Of a stretch of 64,000 nt of DNA, positions 12,719 through 25,700 are shown in pieces. The notes below the pieces were generated by a model that was not told where the DNA came from, ran no database searches, and saw nothing but the letters and a program-made list of their open reading frames with translations. The stretch lies in NCBI RefSeq assembly GCF_001723175.1, contig NC_064651.1:2914001-2978000 (forward strand). Reading direction: 5' to 3'. Within the stretch, counting starts at the first letter, position 1, and each line of letters begins with the position of its first letter. Source of the stretch: Penicillium oxalicum. Its lineage: Eukaryota > Ascomycota > Eurotiomycetes > Eurotiales > Aspergillaceae. Position numbers and translations under genes: made by a program.

Positions 12719-15700
12719 GGGGCCGTCATTGGGCTTAATTTTGGTGCATCAATAGGAGTTCGGTTACAAGAAATAGGCATGATACCCAATATATGAATCT
12801 TCGCTCCATCAACTCGTGAAACACCAAGCTTCGTGTTGTTGGATAATCTCCGGTCATGTCCGAGGCAGAAAGAGTTCAGGACCTCGTTTTCAGACGTGCC
12901 GAAGCGGGTGATTTCTACTGCAAGGTGCAGCTGTTCCATCCGGTCGCATGAAGGTCAATGGCAAAGGGCGCTTCTCCTGCTTTGCGTCTGAGCGCAAACC
13001 TCGGAAGGTTGTAGGGGGACCAGGACACTCCCGTCTTCATCGGGGTCCCTTAGTTGCTAGGGATCAAAGGGAGCTCCTATCGTCGTTTTCTTCCTATTAC
13101 TCGGAGGTGGTTTGAGATATCTGTACTAGAAGTGTGTGTGTCACATCGAGTGCCGAACGTACGAATTGATGTCGAATCATGCGTCTGCGCGCATAGATGT
13201 CTAGGAAGACACGCCGGCTAGAGGCTCCCTCACATATAGCGGGGTGATCACCAGGACAAGGCCAACTTTTTGTCAAGAATGAACACATCGCAAAGCCTCC
13301 CAGTTTCCTGAAGGGATGATGTACGGTACATCGGGACCGTACATGATCAGCGGAGGCTGATGCGACGTTATGTTGACTTTGATCGAGCGCTATGAGCGGC
13401 GACCGTGAGGTAGCATTTGGACCTACCATACCTCGCGACTAATTTCCTTGTTATCCCATTTTGAGGATCAGATCAGAGGCTCTACCTCCAGTTAGATGCT
13501 TTAGTGGTGCAATCATCCATGTGGTCAGCAGCTCCTCACTTGCCAGCACGATAGGTGTGTCCATTAGCGCCATGAACCGCCACGCGTCTGTCACCCTCTT
13601 CCGCAAAGCGCATGGTGCAGGTTTCTAGATTTGTTGGAAAATCAACAGGATCATGTTCGCTGAAATCCTCAGTGTGTACGCAAGAGAACGCGCAACATCC
13701 AGAACCATCAAGAATTTTGAAATTCGCTTTGCTCTGGCTGGTTTCTGGAAGAATGCGCTGCTTCATCAAGCATCGAGGCAGCCTGATCTTGGCGCGAGAG
13801 AAGCCTACGCGGCCATGAAATCCAAAAATTTGGGATGTTGTTCCAGACCACCAGTACCGGATGTTGAATCCGACCGGTCTCTGCTGGTAGATGTAGTCAA
13901 GTCGCCAGTCAAGGTCACTTTGCATGGTCCCAACATATCGGACTCTTGAACTGGCTTGGTCAGGGCGTTGTCCATCAAATTCGTCCATATTCCACGAAGC
14001 ATGTACTAAGGCACTGACTCACTACAGGACTCCTGTAGTTTACCGCCGTGAGCAAGGACTCGCACTCGTGACGAGAGTGTGGCGAATGCCAAGTCGATTG
14101 CTTGCTTCCAATGTCTGCAGTCTACAGTTACTGTACACGACTGGCATGTACAAGCCACAAAAATCGGCCATGCATTAGGGGGGCCGGGTATATCGGCTAA
14201 GGCTTGACATGGTGTGGTGGAGTCTGTCGGATATGAATCAGAGTCAAGAGTGGAATCCAATCCAGCGCTATTTGGCTCCAACGTGGTGATCTACAGCAGT
14301 AGTCAGTAAGATGAATTCTGTGCTCCTCCATTGCAGAAATGAACATGGCGAGACATGACCCTCCACGATAGGAGAGACGGGAGTGGAGAGACTGGAATCA
14401 GGCGATCAACCGGCCCATGATCTCCCCCCGAGGGGATTGATTAGATCTCCTGAGATCGAACGTGCGATCGGAGGCAAAGAAAAAGTGATGATTGGAGGTC
14501 CGAAGACAACCACGGATGGACGGATGTTGGTATTTGTCTGCGTTGCCGGAGGGGTCCTGCAGACGACCTGAGTGATTGGGAAGTGGATGTCTAGTTGGAT
14601 GGCGGTTGGCCGTGGACGCTGTTGCTAATTATGGCCCGGCTGGGTGGTCTCGGATGCGGATTTTCACTCGGTGTAACGCGGTGGAGACCTCGGCGGGCGG
14701 ACTGACTGGCTGAGACGATGTCGGGATGGAAACGCTGTCTCACGCGGTCATCTGCCATGAATGCTGCTGGACTAATAAATTGACTCATGGAGAGGGAATC
14801 TGTGTTCGGAAGGAGATGAGATGGGATAGATAGAGGGGCAAAGAGTGAGGATTTCTTTATCACGGGCAGGAATGTCTTGATGTATTTATCATCACATGCG
14901 CCGGACTCGACGTGTATGAGGAACCCGAGCAGCATCCACGTTGACAGAGATTTGGGTCTGTTGCATGATGGAGGGTACACACTCATCGAAAAGAGGAATT
15001 TGATCACCGGCAGAGCATTCGCTACCATGTTTGAGATTCGCCTTCAAGAGATCCTGGAGGGTACTCCTCATTTTGCCGTGTTGGACTCTTCCGGTGGAGT
15101 GTTTCTTCTAATCCTGCCCAAGATGTGCAGTGTTTTTGTAAACAAAAGGTATGGTTAAAATGTTGAGATGTGCTTCGAAAACAGAGATGCACACGTAGGT
15201 TTCCACTATAGAGAAAAAAAAAGCAGGGAAAGGGTAGATACGGACAACCTATGAGTATGTACAACTGTAGATTATTGTACGAGTATATCCAAACAGATAT
15301 TGTACGTGAGCTTAGCTTATGCTCCAGTCATACTTGGTCGCTTGATGGATACACCCGATTGTTTACTTCCGGGTGTTTACATGACCACGGAAGTGTAGAG
15401 GGTGAAGGATAGAGAATAGTGCTGTCGATGATGGATTCGTTCCTATCGCATCCAATGTTTGCCATCATCATGGGACAGTTTACCTGCCCTCGTGATTTAC
15501 TTCTTTTTTTTCTCTCACCTGTCGGGGCTCAGCCACCAAAGCCTCGAGTCTCTTCGAGACAGGATGGACTCCACCCCATTAGGGCCCGGCGCAGCCTAAT
15601 CGAGGGTTAGCGTGTGGACGGGCATTTCCCGCCAGCTGACACTCCTGCGATTTCCCGGGCCTTTCAGTCTCCTCCCTTTCATCCCTCCGACATTCTGCGC

Positions 15701-15859
15701 CTTCACTCGTTTCTGTTACCCACTCCCGGCTTCTTGCCTTGCTCCCCTCGTTTGTAATCAAAAAGAAAGACAATACACATCAACCATCTCTTCCATCTTT
15801 CTCAACTCACTCGCTCCCACTTTCTGATTCACATCTGGACGTCCCATCCTCCGCCCATC
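12719..15859. other. Intergenic, no supported gene
   Basis: About 3.1 kb. ATG-started open frames on the minus strand at 13536-13988 (150 residues), 14006-14281 (91) and 14591-15028 (145) have mixed composition but no motif I recognise and no splice chain between them. They could be a lineage-specific gene or chance frames. The last 300 bases before 15860 are pyrimidine-rich and probably the leader of the wall-sensor gene. Confidence 0.4.
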
Positions 15860-16672
15860 ATGCGTCTCTCCAAGGCTTCCATTCTTGCCCAGGCTCTGCT
15901 GCTAGCAGCGGTCGCAGCGCAAAGTCTCGACGCCTCCAGCCTCGTCAACGAGATCACCACCACCGCAGCCGCAGCCGCGACTACCACCGCGGCCTCACCT
16001 TCCCCGGCAGAGACCACTCAGTCCCCCGTCACAACTTCCGCTGCTCCCTCAACCACATCCACCACCTCGGAGGCTGCCCCGACCACCACCAGTACACAAA
16101 GCACCTCCTCCAGCACAACCACCTCCGTGGCAGAAGTCCCCTCCACCACAAACACTCCGGCTCCCTCCACCACGGCTGGCGCTGCTGAAACGTCTGCCCG
16201 CTCCACCACTTCGCAGCCATCCGACGAGACCACCACTTCGGTGACTCCGTCTGTCAGCTCCACCATCGTCATCAAGACCATCACCGCCCAGATTACGGAA
16301 GATGGAACAACCAAGCCGACCGTCATGCTCTCGACCTCCACCTCTGCCGTGACCAGCTATCCCTCTCTGAACGGCGACAAGGGCTCCTCCAACAGCGGTC
16401 TTTCCTCCTCGGATAAGAAGATCATCATCGGTGTCGTGGTAGGTGTCGGCGGTGCCATCCTTCTTGGTGTCTTGGGCGTGGTCTTCTGGCGCATCCAGAA
16501 GAAGCGGAGCGACGCTTTCAACGATGAAGACGATGATCTCATGGGGGGTACCGCTGTCGGCAGTGGCCCACGCGAGAAGGCACCGGGTCCGACCCAGAGT
16601 GGGACTCCGTTCAAGAACACACTGGATCAATATCACAACCCAGGTCCCGTGAACGCCGCGTCCAACTTTTAA
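15860..16672 (+). CDS. Mid2-like single-pass cell-wall stress sensor
   Basis: An intronless frame of 270 residues. A hydrophobic signal peptide covers about residues 1-20. It is followed by some 150 residues of Ser/Thr-rich sequence expected to be heavily O-mannosylated and rod-like. One transmembrane helix lies at about 188-212 (IIIGVVVGVGGAILLGVLGV), followed by a basic stop-transfer WRIQKKR. The cytosolic tail of about 55 residues has an acidic patch and ends NPGPVNAASNF. This is the architecture of Mid2/MtlA-type plasma-membrane sensors that signal to Rho1 and the cell-wall integrity MAP kinases. There is no WSC cysteine domain, so it is not a Wsc member. An Axl2-like or other mucin-type membrane protein remains possible. 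Confidence 0.7.
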   Translation: MRLSKASILAQALLLAAVAAQSLDASSLVNEITTTAAAAATTTAASPSPAETTQSPVTTSAAPSTTSTTSEAAPTTTSTQSTSSSTTTSVAEVPSTTNTPAPSTTAGAAETSARSTTSQPSDETTTSVTPSVSSTIVIKTITAQITEDGTTKPTVMLSTSTSAVTSYPSLNGDKGSSNSGLSSSDKKIIIGVVVGVGGAILLGVLGVVFWRIQKKRSDAFNDEDDDLMGGTAVGSGPREKAPGPTQSGTPFKNTLDQYHNPGPVNAASNF

Positions 16673-17664
16673 ATGACCACCCAGATGCAAGCCTTTTGCC
16701 TACCGACCCCGTCTCCCTGCAGAGGGACGGTCGCAAAGCTTCGGCGCGACCACTTGTCTCGCAGTGTAAAAAGTTCCCTCTCCGAGGTATCAGCCTCATG
16801 CAATGTCTACCATCCAGCCCTTCGCGGCTGGACAGGTGACGGTTACGACTACGCGTGCTTCTCTCCTGGAACCCATTTGATTTGCCTATTTATTTTTATT
16901 TTTTTCTTGACTTCTCTTCGTTGCGGATACCTTTTTTGTACCATTGTTTTGGAGGCGTCCTTTTGTCCGACCGCCTACACCATTCCTTTTGTCAGCATCA
17001 TAGACGTTACTGTGCTTCTTATCCTGTCTGTCTCTTGAGCGTTCTGTCTGGGGTTTCTGGCTTATGGTAACCTCTCACTACCCACTCAGGCTGATATCCA
17101 CTGTCGAGTGTCACGCAACACTCTCGTAATCCTTCGGGTCATCACTCCTTCATACCATGTCTGCGGCTCTTACAGTCGCTCCCCTTCTCCCTCTCTCTGA
17201 TACAGAGGCCCGGGGTCTGAAATTGATTGACTGTCTTCAATACGGACTCCTATTATCTGAAACTTTTCTCTATGAACCCTTACCTCGGCCATGCTTTGTG
17301 CTTTTCTTCGCGTCCGCCTCAGAGAGAAGCCATCGCCGTACGCGGCTTTCGTAGTCTGGGTGGTCCGAACTTCCCTCGCAGAATGGATCATCAAGTTTAC
17401 TGCGCTCATTTTGTCTTTCCAATATTGATCAGAGAGGGTAGGGCCTCATGGAAGAGCTGAAGGCTTGCAGTCCTTCCGGTGCAACACAGGCGACAAATAA
17501 ATGGATGGTCATTTCATTTCCCCATCGGTCCCTCTTGATGTCGCTCGCCTCATCTTATTTTCATTTACAGATGGCCAGATGGACCCATTGATTCAAGACT
17601 CATAGTTCCCACCCGATTCAATTGGATTCAAAATACATTGGCTCTCTCCAACCTTCCCCTGATA
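16673..17664. other. Convergent 3' flanks
   Basis: About 1 kb between the stops of the wall sensor and the isochorismatase-fold gene. T-rich plus strand up to 17050. No gene seen. Confidence 0.5.
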
Positions 17665-18267
17665 TCACTCGGTAATCTCCGCCGCGCGCAACACCGTCGC
17701 AAACCCATCCGCCAACTCGGACAACACCACCGACACCAACGACTCCGCCTGCACCCCCGGAATATGACGATCCGCAACTCCATCCGACACCACAATCACC
17801 TCATACTGCAACTCCTCGCCCGCTCTCGCCGTCGTCGACACACAGACATGCGCCATATACCCCACCAGCACAATCTTCTTCCCGACCGGACCCAACCCCT
17901 GCAGATACGTGTGCAGATCGGTCTGCGCGAAACAGCTCGCAAACGACTTCTTCACGACCTTCTCGCCCGCCGCGGGCTTCAATTCGTCGAATTCCGCGGC
18001 CAGCAGCGTGTCGGGCGTGAAGACCGGGGCGCCGGCGGGGACCTCGTGGACGACGTGCACGATGTTTTTGCCGTGGTGGCTGCTGCGACGGTAGCGGGTG
18101 AGTAGGTCGGCGATGACTTTGCGGCTGGGGGTGATGTTGTGGAGGGCGAGTTTGCCCGAGGCGTATTCGTTTTGGGCATCGATGATGATGAGGGTGGAGT
18201 CTTGGATGGAGGCGGTGGAGGGGGGGATGCCGACGAGTTGGCGGAAGGAGGGGGCTTCGGTGGCCAT
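17665..18267 (-). CDS. Isochorismatase-fold cysteine hydrolase
   Basis: A single-exon frame of 200 residues, starting with ATG and ending TGA. The fold's catalytic triad is visible: Asp30 in [11 protein letters not shown], a lysine at 106 or 107 in [10 protein letters not shown], and the nucleophile Cys142 in [14 protein letters not shown]. This is followed by [12 protein letters not shown], the usual helix-strand after the cysteine. Family members hydrolyse isochorismate, nicotinamide, carbamoyl groups or ureidoacrylate. The substrate cannot be assigned here; in fungi these are usually small cytosolic amidases. The last 300 coding bases use strongly C-ending codons. No operon-like partner is nearby. 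Confidence 0.88.
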   Translation of the reverse strand: MATEAPSFRQLVGIPPSTASIQDSTLIIIDAQNEYASGKLALHNITPSRKVIADLLTRYRRSSHHGKNIVHVVHEVPAGAPVFTPDTLLAAEFDELKPAAGEKVVKKSFASCFAQTDLHTYLQGLGPVGKKIVLVGYMAHVCVSTTARAGEELQYEVIVVSDGVADRHIPGVQAESLVSVVLSELADGFATVLRAAEITE

Positions 18268-19906
18268 GATGATGATGGTGATGGAGGAGAAAAGAAGTGG
18301 AATTGAGACTGTAGGTGAGGGTTTGGTGAAAGAATTTAGGAATTTATATGTTCTAAGTTTTGGGGGGGGGGGGAGTAGGTTATGGATGATCGTCTGGATG
18401 GAGAGGAGAGACCCCGAGGTTGATTTCGACTTGAGGGTTCTTGGCTTTTGACGTGAGTCGTTGGATAATCCGTGTCCCTCCCCCCGCAGAGCTCTACGAG
18501 GGGAGTCCAGTGGAGATCTTCATCTACAATCACCATTCCAAGGATGAACATCTTCCCCAATGCCACTGTGTTTCACAGATACATCACAGTGGAGTATATG
18601 TATGTCAACAAATCTGCTGGGGGAAAAAAAAAAGAGAGGCTATGCTATCTGAGAGGCAAGGTCGCATCAAATAGGTAATGTATCCAGGAGGAGCGTCAAT
18701 ATGAAGATGCGCGGGATCTCTGGAGAAATGACGATTTCTTGGGGGAGAAATCAAAAGAGGGATCAGAATTGCTCGGAGGAACCGGGATCCCTCTCGGTGT
18801 TTCCTAAAGAGGAAAGCGGACGCTACTCAAGGACGGTAGCTTGTATCTATTCTTCGGAACTGAAGGATTGAGGATTTAGGAGTAATCCACAGGTACCCTA
18901 CCTACGTACCGATGTACTTACTCCCGATCACATCCTAGCTGAAGACTGCACGTGCTTCCAAGACAACGCGGGCTACAGGAGAAGTCGCTTCGCCGTGATT
19001 CCAAAACCTTCTCCGAGGTCGATCTCGATGCCGTCTTGCGATCGATCCGGTACAACGACTGGTACCGGTGGCGCTTGGGGTCATTGGAGATGGTCTGCAG
19101 GCTCAGGAAAGGAGGGCCCAAGGTCTTTCGTCTTCGGGCGGATTCAAATGCTCTCTAGGTCTGCTCGGCTCCCCTCTATCCATTTCAATTTAGGCTATTA
19201 GATGGGAGAAGTGAAGTCCATGTGCTGCATCGGCCATATAGGTGCCAGGCTTTCATCTCTGGGGTCGATTGCTGGGACAAATTCGGGGCTATATCTACTT
19301 CCTGTATTTAGTCCACGATGAACGGACTCTCCATGTATACTCGGACTTGGGGGGAGTTAGGATGCGAACTCACATGGAATATTGAAATGAAAGGAGACCA
19401 CCTGGGAAATTTCCAGTCTCGCCGATTCAACTACTAATTCATTTAGCCAGGACGCCTTTGAAATGGTCGAGATCGCCACTAGCATCTAGCTATTCTCCCC
19501 CAACCGCTCCGTATGTGCAACACCTGAACGCGTTTTAATCACGTGCAGAGCGCGGTGCGCGTCGCGATGGTCACCGGCTCTCCATCTCTCTCCACTTGAG
19601 CGCTCATTTCGCGGCTGTCCAATCTCGTCCACGGGGCATGGTTTAGATGGTCATTTTCACCTCGTCCCATGAAATCAGGAATTTTTCACAGCAACAAGGA
19701 AAGAAAAATTGAATCCAAACGGCATCGGCATCAATCTTGCGAGTCCAGCACAATTTGTGACCATCTCTCTCTCTCTCTCTCTCTCTCCCAGATCTGAACT
19801 GCGAAACCGCCGCTTCTGTGTATCTCCACTCTCCACCAAAGCATAATCGCCCATCCTTTCCACCCCGTATCCGCGTGAAACCGAAAAAAAAGTCCGTCCC
19901 ATCATC
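18268..19906. other. Divergent intergenic region
   Basis: About 1.6 kb between two start codons. It contains a G-run at about 18361-18371 and a CT microsatellite near 19763-19787 that falls just upstream of the next gene. No protein or RNA gene was recognised. Confidence 0.5.
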
Positions 19907-20962
19907 ATGTTCGCGACTCAACCCGCTCCTTCGACACCCTCGACGCCATTCCGTCAAACAGGCCACTATACACCGGCTCGACCATCCCCCCTCGGACCGC
20001 GCAGCACCAACGTCGCCACTCCCCCGTGGACAATGACCTCGCCCACCCGCTCCGCCCACCCGCAAAAGGCATCCCACTTTGACCAGGACAATTCCCACTC
20101 CCCCATTACTTTCCCCAAATTCACCGGGGCGCAGACAGAACTCCCCCCGCGATACCATAACCCTCTATCCCTGTCTGCCGGCACATCTCACGCCCAGTCT
20201 CAGTCCCAGTCCCCCAATTTCACCAACATCGCCTCCTCCCCCGCGCCATTCACCTTCCAAACAACCGACTCTCAGTCCAACAATATATTTGCGCCGCAGT
20301 CACCCGGCCCAACATCGCCGACGCCATCGCGCCGGTCGCGCTTTGCGGACCGGTATGCTGCACAGATTGCGAATCCAATGCGCGGGACGACGTCTCTTGC
20401 GCGCTCCAAGACCCGCACCATGTTCTTGAACCGTGTGAGGAGTGAGCGGGATACAGGGCGATTCGAGGCGCGCGGGGAGCAGATGATGATGGCGGAGCAT
20501 TTGGCTGATAAGAGACGGTGGGAAGAGAGTATGACGCGGGACGCGGATGGGGTTTTGTATGGTGTCGAGGGGGATATTGAGGATGATGGGTTGCTTCCTG
20601 GTACGTCTCTCTCTTTTCTCGTTCTCTCACACTCCCTCTTTTTTTTTTTCTTTTACATGCCTGGATTTCAGAGAGGGAAAGGTCATCTGATCTGCTGGAT
20701 GACTCTCCCCATTTTTTCTTTTCTCACAATTTATTGGGGGACGGTTTACTAATGGCTTTGTCTCCCAGAGGACGAAGCTGAGCTGCGGGCCTTGGACGAG
20801 TTTGTCTCTCAAGAGGAAGCTTTTGAGCGAGCCGTGCAAGAGTCGATGAGCAACGACTATAGACATCGGATGGTCGATCCGGAAGTTCCGTATAGTGATG
20901 CTGATTACGATGATATCTTCATGCACTTGCCAGAGCCTGCGCAGGACATGGATATGTCTTGA
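19907..20962 (+). CDS. Conserved fungal protein of unknown function
   Basis: Two exons, 19907-20600 and 20769-20962, give 295 residues. The 168-base intron has a GTACGT donor, a long T tract and a CCCAG acceptor. The first 140 residues are Pro/Ser/Thr/Gln-rich and disordered. The middle has a basic helical stretch (SRFADRYAAQIANPMRG, then RTMFLNRVRSERD). The C-terminus is acidic (EDEAELRALDEFVSQEEAFE, ending in DADYDDIFMHLPEP). This layout suggests a nuclear adaptor or regulator, but I do not recognise the family. Splicing at the CAG nearest 20671 would leave a T-rich, hydrophobic read that looks non-coding, so the later acceptor was preferred. Confidence 0.72.
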
Positions 20963-21393
20963 TCCGGGAGTGGCGTTGAATTGACTTGTTGAGCGTCTTG
21001 TTCACTTGCAAGACAGAGTCAAGTGCCAGTTTTTTTTTTTTTTTCGGGTATGTGGGTTTAGCGTGATTTCTTAATTCTTGGATGCATTGGGCGGCGTTTG
21101 ATCGGTGTGCCAGGCCAGATTCTATATAGAATCGGGGGGACCGGCTAGAACTGGGACATAAAATATTTTGGGACGCGGCTGCTGGCTTGTACCTAGCTGA
21201 AGGGGGTATCGACGTGGGTTTTGTGTATATATACAAAGAAATCAAGCACACGGACGTCGGCTCGGCAATAGTGTCACACACAAAAAGTCTATATCTTCTG
21301 GACGAGGCCGAGGACCATTCCAGCCTGAGGTCCTTTTGACGTTCCATGCTCAAATCAGCCTTTCATTATATCTCGCAAGACACCTCGCTCGGT
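20963..21393. other. Convergent 3' flanks
   Basis: About 430 bases between the stop of the unknown gene and the stop of PEX19. Contains a T14 run. No gene seen. Confidence 0.5.
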
Positions 21394-22752
21394 TCATTGC
21401 TGAGGACAGTCCGGGACTCCGCCTGGTGCACCGCCCGTAGCACCGCCGAGGTCACCCATCAGCGGATTCGAAATCAGCTCTTCTGGTGGGCTGCCTGCGG
21501 CTTGCATCTGTAGGAGAGAAAAAACAAAAATGTCAAAAGTCAGTCAAGTGCGCAAAAGGCGAAACCACAAGACCGGCACTCCAGAGAGCAGGATGCCACT
21601 CACCTCTTGCATGCGCTCCCAAATATATTCCCGACATTTGGCATCCTCGTCCGAATACCCGGGCTCTTCAAACTTGACAACGATCTGGTTGACGACCCGC
21701 GCTTGTGCCTCATAACGCTCCATATCTTCGACCGGCACCGACCCATTCGCCTTGTTCTTTGTGATCCACGGTCCAAATTTACCGTCCAACTCCTTCATCG
21801 GCTCATAGAGCATTTCCTTGTTGGACAATTGCTCCATCATACCCATAAACATCTTCGTCAAATCCCCATCCTCACCCGCCCCACTCGCCCCAGCCTCGAC
21901 AGCCTTGAGCAGCTGCGCGATCAGGTCGTCGTCTAACCCGTCGCCTGTTGTTGCGGCCTCGGTCGCCCGATCACCAGACTGCTTCATTCGCTCAATGGTG
22001 CGCTGAATCGCATCATTGAAGTTCTCCGGCTGCGGCTGATCCGTCCCCGCAGCACCAGTTGATGGGGCTGCAGCAGTCGTAGCAGCAGCAGGCCCCGACT
22101 TGGCGCTTTCGATCCCGCTCTCACTCGCACTTCCTTGCTCGACTCCATTCATTCCCTCCTCGGCCATCACATCGGCCAGTAGCTGCTTCAAAAAGTCACC
22201 GGGTGGAATCCCGCTCTCTTCGAGCTGTTTAGCAAAGGCGTCGGCACCCTGGTCCACCGCGGCCTGGAAGCCCAAGCCGTCGGCAGTTCCGGGGCCCGCG
22301 GCGCCGGGATTCGCCATCATATTGGCCATGTCCTTTTCCAATTGCTTGAGAAAAGCTTCTTCGTCGAAATCAGGCGGAGCGATGCCCGTGGTAGGGTCTG
22401 ATTGTGTAGTTACGGGCGCAGGCACCGGCTTGGTATTGGGCTTGGGCTTGGAGAAATCATCGAGCACATCTGTCGATGCAAAGGATCATGTTTAGTGTCG
22501 CGGCCAGACAACAAATCCTCTGGATGGGAGGATTCCCAGAGATCATGAGCTTACCATCTAGTTCGTCAAAGTCAGAGTCTTCGTCATCAGCGTCCATTTG
22601 AGGAGCCGGTGGCCTGTCCAGCGGCTTCTCCGTGGGGGTCGCCGTTGCAGGGACTGTGTTTGCGGCATCGGTGTGGTCGTTGGAGACGGCCGTGGCGGAG
22701 CGGGGATCTTTTCGCGGGGTTGTTCGCCCGAGCTGGAGGCAGGTGTCGCCAT
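21394..22752 (-). CDS. pex19: Peroxin PEX19, farnesylated peroxisomal membrane-protein chaperone
   Basis: Cytosolic receptor that binds peroxisomal membrane proteins and docks on PEX3. Exons 22469-21604 and 21507-21394 are secure; the first exon ends at 22555. Splicing gives MDADDEDSDFDELD joined to DVLDDFSKPKP, the acidic PEX3-binding start. The C-terminal cargo domain holds KEMLYEPMKELDGKFGPWI and ERMQEMQAAGSPPEELI. The last four residues, CPQQ, form a prenylation box. From the only in-frame ATG (22597) the protein is 340 residues. The upstream ATG at 22752 (MATPASSSGEQPREK) looks like the true family-type N-terminus but is in another frame, needing one additional base to join. Confidence 0.9.
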
Positions 22753-25700
22753 TGTGGACGAGCGCAGTAACGGCCAACGGAGGGTTATGACCGGAGAACT
22801 TGTAGCTAGAAAGTCCTAGCGACACAGCAAAATGGAGAGCCGAGTCGACAGAGGAGGGACTTTGACCGCACTGGACCTGGGCCAGAAGATTGGAGAGAGA
22901 GAAGAGAGGGAGGATCTGGCATGTGACAAAAGGGGAAATTTGGTGGGGAACGGGCCATGGATCGCCGAGGAAGAACGCCGGCGGGTCGGCAACGTTCAAC
23001 TGTCAGGCCGAGTTCGTTGCACAGCGGAAGAGAGCATCTTCTTATGCATTAACGAGAGGGCGACAATACCCAGTGACAAAGGCAAGATCAGTTGTGTAAT
23101 TGTGCATGATCCAATCCGCAAATATCGCTGTCCCCGTTGTCAATGTATCCCATCTGATCGTGGGAAACCTACAAATTGATTTCTTGACGCTTGAGCCTGG
23201 CTCGTCAGTGCTACTCACCAGCAGGTCCAGCACTTGCCGGACCAAGGACATCTTCAAAATAAGTGGGTAAAAAAAAAGATCACAATTGGCCACATGGAGA
23301 ATTGATTTCATCTGAAGCATCTAAGAGCTCATCACAGAATGTACACGGCCTCTGCTGGAGTTGAACCTGGCCAGAATCAATATAGAGTATAGCCCTGCAA
23401 CCCGAGGTGCAAACTTTCCAGCATCTGGTGGATGTCGGAAAACTGTCGCCTGAGGCAGAAACCTCGCCTTTGGGTTCCGAAGCAGGCATGCCTTAGGCCA
23501 AGAAAAAGAATATCTCGCTGATCCCATCATCTCATTCGCTGCTGCCTCACCTTCAACCTCCGTTGCAGGGGCATCAGAATTACTTAGATCAGACTCGGGA
23601 ATGGGAGAGTTCCATCTGCAGGGCCACCCCCGCACTCAGAACCCCAGAGAGTCAGAAAGACACACTCATACTACTACGGGACGCCTGGCGGCTGCATGAA
23701 AGGTTGCATCATTCCAAGTTGGTCGTTTCAGCAGAATCCGGGGGTGGGATCTGAGCTAGTGGCACTGGCCACTTGTTTAGTGCTCCTGGCTAGTGGCTCC
23801 TGGCTACGCCAGGCAGACAAGAGCTCCCCTCCCCCCTCCCCTTCAAAGTACTGTAGTAGCAAAGGAGTAGTGCCTCATGCGCCTCATGAGCCTCTGAATT
23901 GTTGCAGCAGCTGGTTCGCTCAACTTGAAGAGTTGCTGGACTGTGGGCTTCAAGAGACTGGGTCCCAGTGCCCATTTGCTGGTTGGATGAGAAGGCCATA
24001 TTTCTCACCATGTCACGTTCCCTTGATGGGGGGTGTCATGTGGCCTGTGGGTGCTAGAACAAACCCTGCTGCGACTGTGCCAAGAAAAGTCACATTATTT
24101 CTATATGCGGGAATGAAGGTTCAATGCCACAACAACCTGGATGGTTTGCTGCCGACTGCTACATGAAGCTGGAGGATCACCATGTATTATTGTATGCGAC
24201 TTACCAAATTCGTCTCGGGTCATTCCCTAATCCTTAAGATTTGACAATGGAGTGCCAGGACGGGACCGTCCTGGCTTACACCGATGGAGTTTGCTCGCAC
24301 TGCGGTCTTCACAGTTCACACTGCGGTATTGCATACTTATTTGCTTATAGTCTTCAGGAGCCAGGAAGTGACCTATACCTCCCGATTGAGGGGGCCATTC
24401 TGGGTGGTGGATTTCCCCTCCCTCACGGTGAGCTGAGTCTGGACTAGCCAGGGCGGAGGACGCCGAGAGTTGAGGAATGGCCTCACCCCAACTCCTTCCT
24501 GCTTAAGGGCGGAAGTTGGTACCGATAGTGGATTCTACCGACAGTACAACCAGGCAGCCCAGCCTTGCGCATCATCGCAGGTCGCATCCAGTCTACGCAA
24601 ACAGCCTCCATCAGAAGATGTGTAAGGCCACGGAGTGTCGCAGGACCGCATCCATGTGGACGGAATGGGCTCCTAGTGAGAATGACGAGATACGCAGACG
24701 AAGTTCATCGTATACACGGCCTCAGATCTCAGACCATCCGAGGACCAAATTTTGCGACCCTAGAGCCGTATGTAGAAGTGCACTGTCCACTTGTCCAAAG
24801 CTTTTCTCAAGAGAGTTGACACTCGCCAACGCCGCATCCTAAACCACTGAACGCTGGCAGTGTTCACTATGCCGTACAATGGACCGTTGTGTATGTCCAC
24901 TTGATGTCTACCAGTAGTCTCCCGCGTGAGACATGGATGATCATTTCAACTGATCGCCTGCCAAGCAAGCCTCGATGTCCTTTGCTTGTTCATCCTGACT
25001 CGAGTCTCTCGACTATTGATTCTGCTTTGGAGTTGCGGCACCACAGGCGACCGCAGAACCCCATCCGTTTGCGCTGGCCCACTCCTTGTGCTCCTCGTGT
25101 GGTCCTTCCTCTCGGTTTGCTCCAGTGGCTCGACCTGAACGTGGCTCTCGGGCAGATGAGCCTTTTCGGGGCCCATGAAACAAATTTGAATCCAGGTTCC
25201 TCTCTCGACGCTCCCTTTGACCTTCCTATTGGGGAAGTCTTTCATAGGAGGGCAAGCGCTGTACATGTTTGTATTCGTTGTCCTCGAAACATCATGCGGT
25301 GCAATGATGCCTTTTGTTTCCAGTTTTCACTGGATTCTACGATGGACATCCTGGCACTTTCACTCCTCATTCGTACCAATCCTTCACACATTCTCCGCGG
25401 AGATCCTCGTGATGACTAGGTAGCCTTTTTTTTTGGTCCTGACTTGCTTTTCCCCCCTTTGCCTGAGTGTTCCCTTCAGTCTCCACGATCGCCTCGCCCG
25501 TGCGACACGAGGACTTTGCGACCTGGCCACCAACCATTCCGCCTTTGGTGGACCCGTGCCGTCACGAGAGACCAGGCGACACTCACAATGGTGGAGTCAC
25601 TCAACAGGGCAACTGGAACGGAAGGAAAAAAAATCTAGAAGGAAAAAAATTTTCACGTCAAGCACGAAGGGGAAATGGAAAGTCAGAGAGAGGGAAAAAG

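Noticed and set aside
22468..22999. PEX19 start at the long upstream frame beginning near 22999
   Set aside because: It opens with TTG, contains no ATG before 22597, and its first 80 residues look like untranslated leader.
23355..23385. Minus-strand GGTTCAACTCC resembling a tRNA B box
   Set aside because: The five bases on either side do not pair as a T-arm, and no cloverleaf is possible.
24889..25419. 176-residue plus-strand open frame
   Set aside because: First codon is not ATG, no motif, no splice partners, composition like surrounding non-coding DNA.
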